NCBI GenBank assembly: GCA_937884975.1
Contig: CAKZZS010000047.1
Span: forward strand, 1 to 26,791
Direction of reading: 5' to 3'
Source of the DNA: an uncultured Clostridia bacterium
GTDB lineage: Bacteria > Bacillota > Clostridia > Oscillospirales > Acutalibacteraceae
Length of the DNA stretch: 26,791 bases
A program made the position numbers and the translations under genes. Shown piece by piece: positions 7,900 to 16,425 of the stretch. The notes beneath the pieces are model-generated. The model made no database searches, was not told where the DNA came from, and saw only the letters and a program-made list of their open reading frames with translations. Each line of letters begins with the position of its first letter. Within the stretch, counting starts at the first letter, position 1.

Positions 7900-8385
7900 A
7901 TGAAAAACAAGGAGCAACTGCCCGTTTACGGCGTAGGACCTATTTACGGCTTCGGTATTTCGGCTGTAAGTATCCTGTTTATGATTCTGTCAAGAAAATC
8001 CGTTTTAAGAGGCGGAACGATACCGAATCTTAAAATACCTTTTATTATTCTTGCTGTTATCTTTATAATTTCGGGAATAGTGATTTGGATTAACGCCGTT
8101 ATTATTTCAAAAATCGATGACGGAATAAAAACGAACACGCTTGTTACTCACGGTATTTACGCTTATTGCCGCAATCCGATTTATACGGCTGTAACCTTTG
8201 TCAACATCGGTGCGTTGCTTTTTATGAATAACCTGTGGCTTCTGATATTGCCGTTTGTATATTGGTTGTTTATGACAGTGATGATGAAAAACACCGAGGA
8301 AAAATGGCTTTACGAAATGTTCGGAAAGGAATACACAGAATATTGCAAAAATGTTAACCGCTGTATTCCTTGGTTTAAGAGGTGA
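7900..8385 (+). CDS. ICMT-like integral membrane methyltransferase
   Basis: 161-residue membrane protein of the isoprenylcysteine carboxyl methyltransferase (ICMT/PEMT-like) superfamily. Hydrophobic helices lie near 11-27, 43-68 and 100-128. The family core follows: THGIYAYCRNPIYTAV, then EEKWLYEMFGKEYTEYCKNVNRCIPWF, the C-terminal SAM-binding block with the expected R-N-P-x-Y, E-E-x-L and Y-x-x-Y-x-x-x-V-x-R elements. Bacterial members methylate diverse small molecules or lipids and generally not prenylated proteins, so the eukaryotic name should not be taken as function. The gene abuts the permease stop directly and its own stop overlaps the next ribosome binding site (GAGGTGA), indicating translational coupling. 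Confidence 0.85.
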   Translation: MKNKEQLPVYGVGPIYGFGISAVSILFMILSRKSVLRGGTIPNLKIPFIILAVIFIISGIVIWINAVIISKIDDGIKTNTLVTHGIYAYCRNPIYTAVTFVNIGALLFMNNLWLLILPFVYWLFMTVMMKNTEEKWLYEMFGKEYTEYCKNVNRCIPWFKR

Positions 8386-8392
8386 TCTAATT

Positions 8393-9034
8393 ATGAAGTA
8401 TAAGGGAATATACTGGGCGATATTCAGTCCAATGATAAAAAAGAGTATATCGGAGAGATATTCGCCCTCTCTTGCAAAAAAAGCAATTTCAAAGGGCAAA
8501 CAGGAATACAGAACCCTGTTATCTCATGCAGATGATCTGGGCAAAGGTAATCCTATGGCTTCAAATGCATATTTTGCCTATGTATTTGCAGCCGCATGGC
8601 TTGGAACAGATAAACAAATCACTCCGGACGGAATGGGAGAGGTTATGACAGATGTGCTGACTTCTCCTTTGCTGAAAACCGTTTTCGGTATGACGGATAT
8701 CAATTCTTCAAAAGGTGAGAAGAAGTGGTATCAAGATATGAAAAAATATGAGCGTTGGTATGAAAAAAACAAATCTAAATATCCGGTAAACTGGGTTGTT
8801 GACTTTGATGAGGGCTTGCATAAGGACGGAAGCTACTACAGGTTCACAAGCTGCCCGATATGTGAGTTTTGCAAGAAAGAGGGTATCGAAGAGCTTATGC
8901 CATCTTTATGCGCAACTGATGAGGTAATGTTCAGGCTCCAGCACGGTGTGCTTCACAGAGAACATACGCTCGCACGCGGCGAAGGAGAGTGCGATTACTG
9001 GATAGTCGGAGATAAGGTAAATAACCCAAAATAG
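8393..9034 (+). CDS. ATC hydrolase family protein (paralogue 1)
   Basis: 213-residue protein of the L-2-amino-thiazoline-4-carboxylic acid hydrolase family (PF14196), named after the Pseudomonas enzyme that opens the thiazoline ring on the way to cysteine. The conserved C-terminal core is present: Cys154-x2-Cys157-x2-Cys160, Pro170, Cys173, Asp176, the HREHTLARG segment (188-196) and the final Cys200-Asp201. The start at 8393 is supported by AGAGGTGA 7 bases upstream; a longer reading from 8351 would overlap the previous gene and lacks a binding site. No signal peptide is evident. The true substrate in Clostridia is unknown; ring opening of a thiazoline or related heterocycle is an inference from the family name. 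A second diverged copy follows. Confidence 0.82.
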   Translation: MKYKGIYWAIFSPMIKKSISERYSPSLAKKAISKGKQEYRTLLSHADDLGKGNPMASNAYFAYVFAAAWLGTDKQITPDGMGEVMTDVLTSPLLKTVFGMTDINSSKGEKKWYQDMKKYERWYEKNKSKYPVNWVVDFDEGLHKDGSYYRFTSCPICEFCKKEGIEELMPSLCATDEVMFRLQHGVLHREHTLARGEGECDYWIVGDKVNNPK

Positions 9035-9050
9035 TTGTGAGAGGATTACT

Positions 9051-9683
9051 ATGAAATATTTTGGTATGCCGCAGGGAATGTGGCTGTTATACAGAAACTC
9101 ATTTAAGAAAAATATGGTAAATGTACTCGGCTTCAGTAAAAAAGAAGCAGAGGACATCACTAAAAAAGCAAAGCCTCTATACCGCCACATAATTACAAAG
9201 CTGCCCGAATTCGAGAAGGCAGACCGATTTAAGATGAATGAGGTCAACTGTGCCGTGTTTATAGCATTCGTAAAGAATATGGTAAACAAGCCTACGGTCG
9301 AAAAGCTGACCGAATACTATTCAAATTCAATGATGACAAAGTCGACAAAATGGTTTTGCAGAATGAGCGGCAAAAACAAGTTTTCCGAAAAGGATATTGC
9401 TTCATTGAAAGCAACAGAAAAACTCAGAGCCGCCGACAAAAACCCGTATTCGTGGAATATGGAATACCTCCCCTATCCCGACGGCAGCGGATATGAGGCG
9501 AGATTTACAAAGTGCGGGATCTGCACTCTGATGAAGGAATACGGGCTTTATGAATTCACGCCCGCTATGTGCCGCCTTGACTACGATATGTCACAAGCAG
9601 GCGGAGCAAGTGTTTTTGTAAGGGAATACACTTTAGCTTCGGGCGGACCGTATTGCGACTGCGGATATAAAAAGAAAGGGTAA
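9051..9683 (+). CDS. ATC hydrolase family protein (paralogue 2)
   Basis: 210-residue second member of PF14196. Core residues are Cys155-x2-Cys158, Pro171, Cys174, Asp177, the REYTLASGG segment (191-199) and Cys202-Asp203-Cys204. Compared with paralogue 1 it lacks the third Cys of the CPICEFC cluster and gains a terminal C-D-C. The N-terminal halves are only distantly similar, so the two are old paralogues or a heteromeric pair rather than a recent tandem copy. It lies 16 bases downstream of paralogue 1 with GAGAGGA before the ATG. Keeping both copies suggests two substrates or a two-subunit enzyme. Confidence 0.82.
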   Translation: MKYFGMPQGMWLLYRNSFKKNMVNVLGFSKKEAEDITKKAKPLYRHIITKLPEFEKADRFKMNEVNCAVFIAFVKNMVNKPTVEKLTEYYSNSMMTKSTKWFCRMSGKNKFSEKDIASLKATEKLRAADKNPYSWNMEYLPYPDGSGYEARFTKCGICTLMKEYGLYEFTPAMCRLDYDMSQAGGASVFVREYTLASGGPYCDCGYKKKG

Positions 9684-9688
9684 TTAAA

Positions 9689-10525
9689 ATGAAATATCAT
9701 ATAGAAAAAAACACCGTTCAGGAAACACTTATTATTCCGCTTTACGGCAGGAAGGTATGCGCTGAGAAATACCCCGAAATGCTCAATGACGAGGAAGCCA
9801 AGCGGCTGATTGAGAATATTGACTACGACTTTGACGAAAAAGGCAAGCTGATGGAAAAGCAACCCGGACTTTTCGGCGCACTTGAGGTAGCGCAAAGACA
9901 GTATGACCTTCAATGTGAGATAGCGGACTATCTTAAAGCTCATCCCGAAGCCGCCGTCGTAAACCTCGGTTGCGGACTTGACACTACCTTTACAAGAGTC
10001 GATAACGGTCAGTGCAACGGTTATAATTTGGATTTACCCGATATTATTGAAATACGAAACGAACTGTTACCTGCAGGGAAAAGAGAAAAGAATATTGCCG
10101 CGGATTTAAACGACTTTTCTTGGTTTGAAAAGATAGACTTTGACGAGAACAAGGGAGCAGTTTTCTTTGCTGCAGGCGTGTTCTATTATTTCAAAACCGA
10201 GCAGGTAAAGGCGTTATTCAGCGCTATGGCGAAACATTTTAAGGGCGGTAAAATTGTATTTGACGCCTGTAACAAAATCGGCGCAAAGATGATGACTAAA
10301 ACATGGCTCAAGGAGGCAGGCATCAGCGACGTCGGCGCGTATTTCAGCCTTGATAATATTGATGAATTAAAGCAGTGGAGCAGTGATTTCAAATCCGTTT
10401 CAGCCAAACCGTATATGAACGGCTACCGAAGGATTGATAAGCGTTTCGGTGCTTTTAACAAGATTATGTCTGCCTTCGGCGACAAGTTCGTAAAAATGCA
10501 GATTGTGAGGATTGATTATGAATAA
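9689..10525 (+). CDS. Leucine carboxyl methyltransferase-type O-methyltransferase (COG3315-like)
   Basis: 278-residue SAM-dependent methyltransferase of the LCM/PPM1/TcmP type. The hallmark VNLGCGLDTTFTRV (about 91-104) is motif I of this family. It is followed by NLDLPDIIEIRNELL, where Asp115 or Asp118 would bind SAM ribose, then AADLNDFSW and a hydrophobic AAGVFYYF strand. Family members O-methylate carboxyl or hydroxyl groups of natural products, for example in polyketide tailoring, and some act on protein C-termini. It lies 5 bases after ATC hydrolase paralogue 2. Its last 8 bases overlap the start of the next gene, giving tight coupling. The acceptor is unknown. Confidence 0.87.
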   Translation: MKYHIEKNTVQETLIIPLYGRKVCAEKYPEMLNDEEAKRLIENIDYDFDEKGKLMEKQPGLFGALEVAQRQYDLQCEIADYLKAHPEAAVVNLGCGLDTTFTRVDNGQCNGYNLDLPDIIEIRNELLPAGKREKNIAADLNDFSWFEKIDFDENKGAVFFAAGVFYYFKTEQVKALFSAMAKHFKGGKIVFDACNKIGAKMMTKTWLKEAGISDVGAYFSLDNIDELKQWSSDFKSVSAKPYMNGYRRIDKRFGAFNKIMSAFGDKFVKMQIVRIDYE

Positions 10526-11303
10526 ACCCGATTACAAAAACTGGATACCTAAATGGATGATAAACGCAGGAATTATAGGAATAGCGTTATCACTGATATT
10601 GCTTGTGATATTTGCGCTTGTCCTTCACGGCACGGCAAAAATAGTTGTATGCGCAATTCTTGCGCTTGCATTCGTTTTTATGTGCGTATATCTCGCTTGG
10701 AGCGTTTTCGCTTACAACACATTTTCATACGACGGAAAAAGAAAACTCTCAAAGAGTATTATTGACGGCATAGCGAACTATGTTGACCTGCCCGACGGCG
10801 CAACAGCACTCGATATAGGTTGCGGAAGCGGCGCGCTGGCAATTGCCGTTGCGAAAAGAAATCCTAACGCAAACATTATCGGCTGTGACCGTTGGGGAAA
10901 GGAATACGCCTCCTTCAGTATGAAGCTCTGCGCCGACAACGCAAAGGCGGAGGGAATTGAAAATGCAGTTTTTCAAAAGGGCGATGCAACTGCCCTGCCT
11001 TTTGAGGAGGAACAATTTGACGCAGTTGTGAGCAATTATGTGTATCATAACATCCCGAGCCGTGACCGTCAGGTAATCCTGCTTGAAACCCTGCGTACAC
11101 TTAAAAAGGGCGGTACATTCGCCATTCACGATATTTTCAGTAAGCAAAAATACGGAGATATGGATTCTTTCCTGAAAAAGCTCCGCGATATGGGTTACGA
11201 AAAGGTTGAGCTTATCGACACAACCGACGGTCTGTTTATGGAAAAGGACGAGTCAAAGATTATGTTCCTTAATGAATCCAAGCTGCTTGTCGGTAAAAAG
11301 TAA
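10518..11303 (+). CDS. Membrane-anchored class I SAM methyltransferase
   Basis: 261-residue methyltransferase with two N-terminal transmembrane helices (about 14-36 and 41-64) and a cytosolic SAM domain. Motif I is LDIGCGSGALAIAVAK (about 98-113), the acidic residue is in IIGCDRWG, followed by KGDATALPFEEEQFDAVV and RTLKKGGTFAIHDIF. ATG 10518 is preferred to TTG 10512 because GAGGA (10507-10511) then sits 6 bases away. Anchoring implies a membrane-bound or lipophilic acceptor, or a reaction next to one of the operon's transporters. It is the fifth methyltransferase in a row-wise sense and the fourth of class I fold. A 68-base gap follows, the longest inside the operon, in which no terminator or convincing promoter was seen. 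Confidence 0.88.
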   Translation: MNKPDYKNWIPKWMINAGIIGIALSLILLVIFALVLHGTAKIVVCAILALAFVFMCVYLAWSVFAYNTFSYDGKRKLSKSIIDGIANYVDLPDGATALDIGCGSGALAIAVAKRNPNANIIGCDRWGKEYASFSMKLCADNAKAEGIENAVFQKGDATALPFEEEQFDAVVSNYVYHNIPSRDRQVILLETLRTLKKGGTFAIHDIFSKQKYGDMDSFLKKLRDMGYEKVELIDTTDGLFMEKDESKIMFLNESKLLVGKK

Positions 11304-11371
11304 AAACAAACATTGCTATCTATGATTTTTAACACAGTTATAGAGAACCAGATTAAGAACGGAGGTTGAGT

Positions 11372-13147
11372 ATGAAAGAAAAAAAGCCATCTGGCTTTAA
11401 GCGGTTAATGGATTATGCCGGAAGTCATAAAGCACTTACATATCTGTCTTTTGTATTATCCTTTGCGAGCTCTCTTGTCGCACTGCTGCCGCTGATAATG
11501 ATATACAACATAATTAAGGAGGCAATCGCAGTTGCTCCGAATTTCAGTGAAGCCGAGCACATTGTTTCAAACGGTGTGCTTGCCGTTGTGTTTGCGCTGT
11601 TATCAATGATTATATACGTTACCGGGCTTATGCTTTCCCATAAATCAGCGTTTCGTATTGCGGGTAATATACGCAAGGCAATGATCAAGCACATTCGCCT
11701 GCTTCCCGTTCATTTCAGCGATGATTTCGGCAGCGGAAAGCTTAGAAAAATAATAAATGACAGCTCAGCTGCAGCAGAAACCTATATTGCGCATAATCTA
11801 CCCGATATGGCTGCTGCGCTTGCAACGCCTCTCGGTATGCTTATTATTATGTTCGTTTATGATTGGCGTTACGGTTTGGTGTGCCTTGTTCCGATTATTC
11901 TTGCGTTTGCGGCAATGTCAAAGATGATGGGTCCTGCTATGCAGGAGGATATGAAACTGTATAACGACGCGCTTGAGGATATGAACAACAACGCCGTTGA
12001 ATATGTCAGAGGCATCCCCGTTGTTAAAACCTTCGGGCAAACGGTGCATTCTTTCTCACGATTTAAGAAAACAATTGACAATTACAGCAAATTCTGTATT
12101 ACCTACACAAAGCGTATGCGTCAGCCAATGCTTCTCTTTCAGCTTTTTATCAACAGCACTTTTGCATTTTTAATTGTGCTTGTTCTGATTTTTACAAATG
12201 GTTCAAATATAACCGAGGATATTATTCTCAACTTTCTGTTCTATGTAATTATCACACCTGTTATCGCTACAACGCTTTCAAAGATACTGTTTATGAGCGA
12301 GGGCGGTATGACAGTAGCAGACGCATTTACACGCATTGACAGCATACTTGAAATTCAGCCGCTTGAAGAAGTACAACAACCAAAAGTGCCGCTGGATTTC
12401 ACGGTTAAATTCAATAATGTAACATTTAGCTACAAAGGCAATGAAACACCTGCTCTTGACAGTGTTTCCTTCACTGCCGAAAGCGGAAAGACTTTGGCGT
12501 TAGTCGGACCTTCAGGCGGAGGAAAGACGACTGCTGCAGGGCTGATATCCCGCTTTTGGGATGTGACCAAAGGCAGTATAACAATCGGCGGCATTAATGT
12601 TAAAGACATAAAAACTGAGGAATTAATGAACACGGTATCATTTGTTTTTCAGGACAGCAAGCTGCTGAAAACCTCTATTATTGAAAATGTCCGTCTTGCA
12701 AAACCGAATGCAGATTATGACGAAGTTTTAGGTGCGCTTCATAAGGCGCAGTGCGATGATATTATTGAAAAGCTGCCAAACGGAGTGGATACGGTTATAG
12801 GCACTAAGGGTGTTTATCTTTCGGGCGGTGAGCAACAGAGAATTGCGATTGCAAGAGCGATGCTTAAAAACGCTCCCGTTATTGTACTTGATGAAGCAAC
12901 CGCTTTTGCAGATCCCGAAAATGAATATCTTGTCCAGAAAGCATTTACAGAGCTGTCAAAAAATAAAACGGTTATTATAATTGCTCACAGACTGACAACC
13001 GTTAAAAATGCAGATAATATCATTGTGCTAGAAGGCGGCAAAATTGCCGAGCAGGGTTCACACAGTGAGCTTATTGCCAACGACGGTTTATATAAAAAGC
13101 TGTGGGATAATTACAATGAATCCGTTTCATGGAAGGTAGGTGCGTAG
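11372..13147 (+). CDS. Half-size ABC transporter, exporter fold (YbtP/IrtA-like), subunit 1
   Basis: 591-residue fused permease-ATPase. The membrane domain spans about residues 15-310 with six predicted helices. The ATPase carries Walker A GPSGGGKTT (379-387), Q-loop VFQDSKLL, signature LSGGEQQRIAI (from 483), Walker B VIVLDEA (Asp507, Glu508) and switch His539. The D-loop reads FADPE instead of the common SALDxE. Start ATG 11372 has GGAGG 6 bases upstream; the TTG at 11366 is too close. It is followed after 1 base by a second half-transporter, indicating a heterodimer. Size and layout match the YbtP/YbtQ and IrtA/IrtB transporters, which have exporter fold but import iron-siderophore complexes; the metal-linked operon favours that role. 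A drug or peptide exporter cannot be excluded. Confidence 0.85.
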   Translation: MKEKKPSGFKRLMDYAGSHKALTYLSFVLSFASSLVALLPLIMIYNIIKEAIAVAPNFSEAEHIVSNGVLAVVFALLSMIIYVTGLMLSHKSAFRIAGNIRKAMIKHIRLLPVHFSDDFGSGKLRKIINDSSAAAETYIAHNLPDMAAALATPLGMLIIMFVYDWRYGLVCLVPIILAFAAMSKMMGPAMQEDMKLYNDALEDMNNNAVEYVRGIPVVKTFGQTVHSFSRFKKTIDNYSKFCITYTKRMRQPMLLFQLFINSTFAFLIVLVLIFTNGSNITEDIILNFLFYVIITPVIATTLSKILFMSEGGMTVADAFTRIDSILEIQPLEEVQQPKVPLDFTVKFNNVTFSYKGNETPALDSVSFTAESGKTLALVGPSGGGKTTAAGLISRFWDVTKGSITIGGINVKDIKTEELMNTVSFVFQDSKLLKTSIIENVRLAKPNADYDEVLGALHKAQCDDIIEKLPNGVDTVIGTKGVYLSGGEQQRIAIARAMLKNAPVIVLDEATAFADPENEYLVQKAFTELSKNKTVIIIAHRLTTVKNADNIIVLEGGKIAEQGSHSELIANDGLYKKLWDNYNESVSWKVGA

Positions 13148-13148
13148 T

Positions 13149-14867
13149 ATGCTCAAAAAGATTATGAAAAGCTTTGCTATGTCCGAGCAGGGAGCAAGAG
13201 GATTTGTGCAAGCTGTTCTCGCCTGCACCGTTTCCGATATTGCGCTTATGTTCCCTATAGGTCTGCTTTATTATATGGCAGTTGATTTGCTTGGCGGTGA
13301 AATCAGTAAAGAAAAAATAATATTTTATATTGCAGGTATTTTTATTGCGTTTGCTCTTATCTATGCAACACAATACTGGCGTTATAACGCAACCTTCTTC
13401 ACAACCTATAACGAGTCAAAGGAGAGGCGTATTACACTTGCGGAGAATTTAAGAAAACTTCCGCTTTCATTTTTCGGCAAAAAGGATTTAAGCGACTTAA
13501 CGAATACGATTTTGGGCGACTGTACAGCGATTGAGCATTCCTTTTCTCATGAGATTCCGCAGTTTTACGGTTCAATTTTTTCAACGATAATCGTTGCTGC
13601 CTCACTGTTTTTCTTCGATTGGCGTATGGCGCTTGCAAGTGTTTGGGTGCTTCCGATTTCACTTGCAATCGTAGGCTTATCCAAAAAAGCACAGATGAAA
13701 TTTAACGAAAAGAAAACGAGAACGAAGGTTGCTCTTGAAGACGGTATTCAGGAATATATTGAAGGCTCTAAGGATTTGAAGAGCAATAATGCAGAAGATA
13801 GGTATTTGCGTTCCTTCTTTACGATTGCCGACAGGTATGAAAAGGAGTCAATGGTGTCCGAGCTTGGTGTTGCAGCTTATGTTGTTCCTGCACAAATGCT
13901 GTTGAAGCTCGGAATTGCCTCAACGGCTCTCGTCGGCTCTGCACTATTGATAAAGGGAACATTAACTTTACCAACCTTCTTTATGTTTTTGATTGTTGTA
14001 TCAAGAATATATGAACCTATGAGCGCAACGCTGATTTATCTTGGTGCAAAAAACGCTATTCAGGTAAACATAGATAGAACAAATGATATGAACAATGCCG
14101 CAAAGCAAACCGGTATGACAGATTTCCATCCCGATAACTGTGATATTGTTTTTCAGAATGTTGCTTTTGAGTATAACGACGGCGAGAGTGTTTTGAGCGA
14201 TGTTTCCTTCACGGCGAAGCAGGGAGAGGTTACCGCTCTTGTAGGTCCGAGCGGCGGTGGAAAAACAACTGTTTCCCGCCTTGCGGCACGCTTTTGGGAT
14301 GCGAGCAACGGTACTATTACAGTCGGTGGAATTGATGTTTCAACTGTTGACCCTGAAACTTTGCTTGGCATTTATTCCATTGTTTTTCAGGATGTCACGC
14401 TATTTGATAACAGCATTATGGAAAACATAAGAATCGGCAGGCAAAGCGCAACCGATGAGGAGGTTATCGCAGCGGCAAAGCTCGCAAACGTTGACGAATT
14501 TGCTGACAGACTTCCTAACGGGTATAATACTCAAATCGGTGAAAACGGCGCGCTCCTTTCAGGCGGAGAGCGCCAGAGGATTTCTATTGCGAGAGCCTTC
14601 TTGAAGAACGCGCCGATTATACTGCTCGATGAAGCAACCGCTTCTCTTGATACGGAAAATGAAACCTTAATTCAAACCGCACTGTCAAGATTGATTAAAA
14701 ACAAGACCGTCCTCATTATTGCACATAGAATGAGAACGGTTGCACGAGCAGATAAGATTGTTGTAATAAAGGACGGTAAAGCAACAGAACAGGGTGCGCC
14801 CGATGAACTTTACGCACAGGGCGGTGTATTTGCTAATATGGTTAATTTGCAAAAACAAGCAAATTAA
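13149..14867 (+). CDS. Half-size ABC transporter, exporter fold (YbtQ/IrtB-like), subunit 2
   Basis: 572-residue partner of the preceding transporter. The N-terminal membrane domain (about 10-290) has six predicted helices and the ATPase follows. Walker A GPSGGGKTT (from 366), Q-loop VFQDVTLFDNSIMENI, signature LSGGERQRISIARAF (from 470), Walker B IILLDEA (Asp494, Glu495), standard D-loop ASLDTE and switch His526 are all present. Both subunits keep the catalytic Glu, so neither nucleotide site is obviously dead, unlike many heterodimeric exporters. ATG 13149 is 1 base past the previous stop with AAGGTAGG upstream; the GTG at 13140 lies within that binding site. Direction of transport is inferred from context only. 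Confidence 0.85.
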   Translation: MLKKIMKSFAMSEQGARGFVQAVLACTVSDIALMFPIGLLYYMAVDLLGGEISKEKIIFYIAGIFIAFALIYATQYWRYNATFFTTYNESKERRITLAENLRKLPLSFFGKKDLSDLTNTILGDCTAIEHSFSHEIPQFYGSIFSTIIVAASLFFFDWRMALASVWVLPISLAIVGLSKKAQMKFNEKKTRTKVALEDGIQEYIEGSKDLKSNNAEDRYLRSFFTIADRYEKESMVSELGVAAYVVPAQMLLKLGIASTALVGSALLIKGTLTLPTFFMFLIVVSRIYEPMSATLIYLGAKNAIQVNIDRTNDMNNAAKQTGMTDFHPDNCDIVFQNVAFEYNDGESVLSDVSFTAKQGEVTALVGPSGGGKTTVSRLAARFWDASNGTITVGGIDVSTVDPETLLGIYSIVFQDVTLFDNSIMENIRIGRQSATDEEVIAAAKLANVDEFADRLPNGYNTQIGENGALLSGGERQRISIARAFLKNAPIILLDEATASLDTENETLIQTALSRLIKNKTVLIIAHRMRTVARADKIVVIKDGKATEQGAPDELYAQGGVFANMVNLQKQAN

Positions 14868-14902
14868 GTGATTTAGCCTATTAAAAATGAGGTGATTATA
14901 TA

Positions 14903-15670
14903 ATGATGCTCGGTTTGTTAATACCCTTTGTCGGTACTACTCTCGGCTCAGCTACGGTGTTCTTAATGAAGAACAAAATCAACGAAAAGCTTGAAAAGCT
15001 TTTGTTAGGCTTTGCCTCGGGAGTTATGATTGCGGCTTCAATATGGTCATTGATTATTCCGTCAATTGAAATGTCGGATGAAAACACATATAAATTCGTT
15101 CCTGCGGCAGTAGGCTTCCTTTTTGGTATTGCCTTTTTACTTATACTTGACAGCGTGATACCGCACCTGCACATCGACAAAACTCAGGAGGGTATTAAAA
15201 CCTCAAAACTTAAAAAGACAACAATGATGGTGCTTGCCGTAACACTTCATAACATACCCGAAGGTATGGCTGTAGGCGTAACTCTGGCGGCGGCGCTTAA
15301 CAGTAACTCGAAAATCACTTTAGCGGCGGCAACCGCACTGTCAATAGGAATTGCTATTCAGAATTTCCCGGAGGGAGCTATTATATCAATGCCCTTAAAA
15401 AGTGAGGGTTCGTCAAAAGGTAAAGCGTTTTTACTCGGCACTCTGTCCGGCGCAGTAGAGCCTGTTTTCGGTCTTTTGACGGTTTTACTTACAAGCGCAA
15501 TTCTGACCGCCCTCCCCTATCTTCTTTCTTTTGCGGCAGGCGCAATGATTTATGTGGTTGTAGAGGAGTTAATCCCCGATTCGCAAACGGGCAAGCACTC
15601 AAATATTGCTACAATAGGTCTTGCCGTCGGCTTTGTAACAATGATGATTTTAGATGTCTATTTTGGATGA
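14903..15670 (+). CDS. ZIP family metal transporter (GufA/ZupT-like)
   Basis: 255-residue integral membrane transporter of the ZIP family with about eight helices. The binuclear metal centre motifs are HNIPEG (116-121) in helix 4 and QNFPEG (153-158) in helix 5; the first His of the second motif is Gln, as usual in the GufA branch. A further acidic motif EELIPD (221-226) is near the end, and PHLH (87-90) in the loop before helix 4 could recruit metal. ZIP proteins bring divalent metals (Zn, Fe, Mn) into the cytosol. GAGGTGAT precedes the ATG, 35 bases after the ABC gene. Position in an operon ending with an iron-type DtxR regulator suggests Fe(II) or broad divalent uptake, but specificity cannot be read from sequence. 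Confidence 0.92.
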   Translation: MMLGLLIPFVGTTLGSATVFLMKNKINEKLEKLLLGFASGVMIAASIWSLIIPSIEMSDENTYKFVPAAVGFLFGIAFLLILDSVIPHLHIDKTQEGIKTSKLKKTTMMVLAVTLHNIPEGMAVGVTLAAALNSNSKITLAAATALSIGIAIQNFPEGAIISMPLKSEGSSKGKAFLLGTLSGAVEPVFGLLTVLLTSAILTALPYLLSFAAGAMIYVVVEELIPDSQTGKHSNIATIGLAVGFVTMMILDVYFG

Positions 15671-15679
15671 GGTGATAAA

Positions 15680-16180
15680 ATGCTCTTGAAATACATAATC
15701 GAAATGATTGTCTTTTTGGGACTGTTTACACTTCTTGTAAGACTATATGCAATTGGCGGAGCAATAAATGCAGTGTTTTTCTACCCTGCCGAATATCAGA
15801 AAACAGCGGTCGAAAGAGGCTTGACAACCAATGAAATAATTAAAAAGCGCCGCAGTGTATTTCATTGGACCTTCATAACTGCGATGCTTATTGCATTAGT
15901 TGTTATTGTCGGCATTATAAACAAGGCGGATACATTCTTCATCGCCTATCTCCAGTCGCTTTTGTTTCTCGAGATTATGAATATCTATGACGGAATAATT
16001 ATCGATAAGGTTTGGGTCGGGTACTCAAAGCTATGGAAAATCGGCGGTATGGAGGATATACCTTATATCCAAACTTGGAAGCAGGTGCTTATAAAAAGAG
16101 GCATACTTGCTTTAATATGGATACCGCTTTCGGCAGTAACTGCCGGATTGGCATTATTGGTAAATACCGTTGCTTATTAA
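15680..16180 (+). CDS. Unrecognised four-helix membrane protein
   Basis: 166-residue protein of no family I can name. Predicted helices lie near 5-24, 56-77, 84-106 and 141-164. A polar loop (about 25-55) contains FYPAEYQKTAVERGLTTNE, and a cytosolic or lumenal segment around 107-135 has DGIIIDKVWVGYSKLWK and ends in MEDIPYIQTWKQVL. Charged residues within or next to helices (Arg22, Glu95, Asp100) and several Tyr/Trp could form a small binding pocket. The ribosome binding site GAGGTGAT overlaps the ZIP stop codon and the start follows 9 bases later, so it is translationally coupled to ZIP and may assist it. No motif gives a function. Confidence 0.75.
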   Translation: MLLKYIIEMIVFLGLFTLLVRLYAIGGAINAVFFYPAEYQKTAVERGLTTNEIIKKRRSVFHWTFITAMLIALVVIVGIINKADTFFIAYLQSLLFLEIMNIYDGIIIDKVWVGYSKLWKIGGMEDIPYIQTWKQVLIKRGILALIWIPLSAVTAGLALLVNTVAY

Positions 16181-16224
16181 GAAACCCGTAAGCCGTTTTA
16201 TTAAGTGTGCGGAAAGGAGTAAAT

Positions 16225-16407
16225 ATGAGTCTGCCCAATGACCCTTTAATATTGGTAAGCGTAGTAAATACAAAGTTAAGGGATTACTATCCAAATCTTG
16301 ATGCGTTGTGCGAGGACTTAGGCGAGGAACGCATGGAACTTGAAGTAAAGCTGTCATCTGTCGGTTATTTCTATGACGAACTTCAAAACCAATTTGTAAT
16401 TCGTTAA
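16225..16407 (+). CDS. DUF4250 family small protein
   Basis: 60-residue protein matching the DUF4250 family: MSLPNDPLILVSVVNTKLRD, then YPNLDALCEDLGEERMELEVKLSSVGYFYDELQNQF. This looks like a short helix-turn-helix-like unit (LDALCEDLGEERMELEVKLSSVGY), which would make DNA or protein binding conceivable, but no function is established. The start at 16225 is set by AAAGGAG (16213-16219) at 5 bases; the upstream GTG at 16207 lies ahead of that site. It sits between the membrane protein and the DtxR regulator with short gaps on both sides, so it belongs to the operon. Confidence 0.8.
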   Translation: MSLPNDPLILVSVVNTKLRDYYPNLDALCEDLGEERMELEVKLSSVGYFYDELQNQFVIR

Positions 16408-16425
16408 AAAACAAGGAGTTATATT

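Noticed and set aside
11304..11371. Possible second promoter in the longest gap inside the operon.
   Set aside because: No pair of -35 and -10 elements with acceptable spacing and no copy of the palindromic operator was found.
11372..14867. Reading the two half-size ABC proteins as a multidrug exporter.
   Set aside because: Not excluded, but placement beside ZIP and under an iron-type DtxR regulator favours a metal-complex role; kept as an alternative only.
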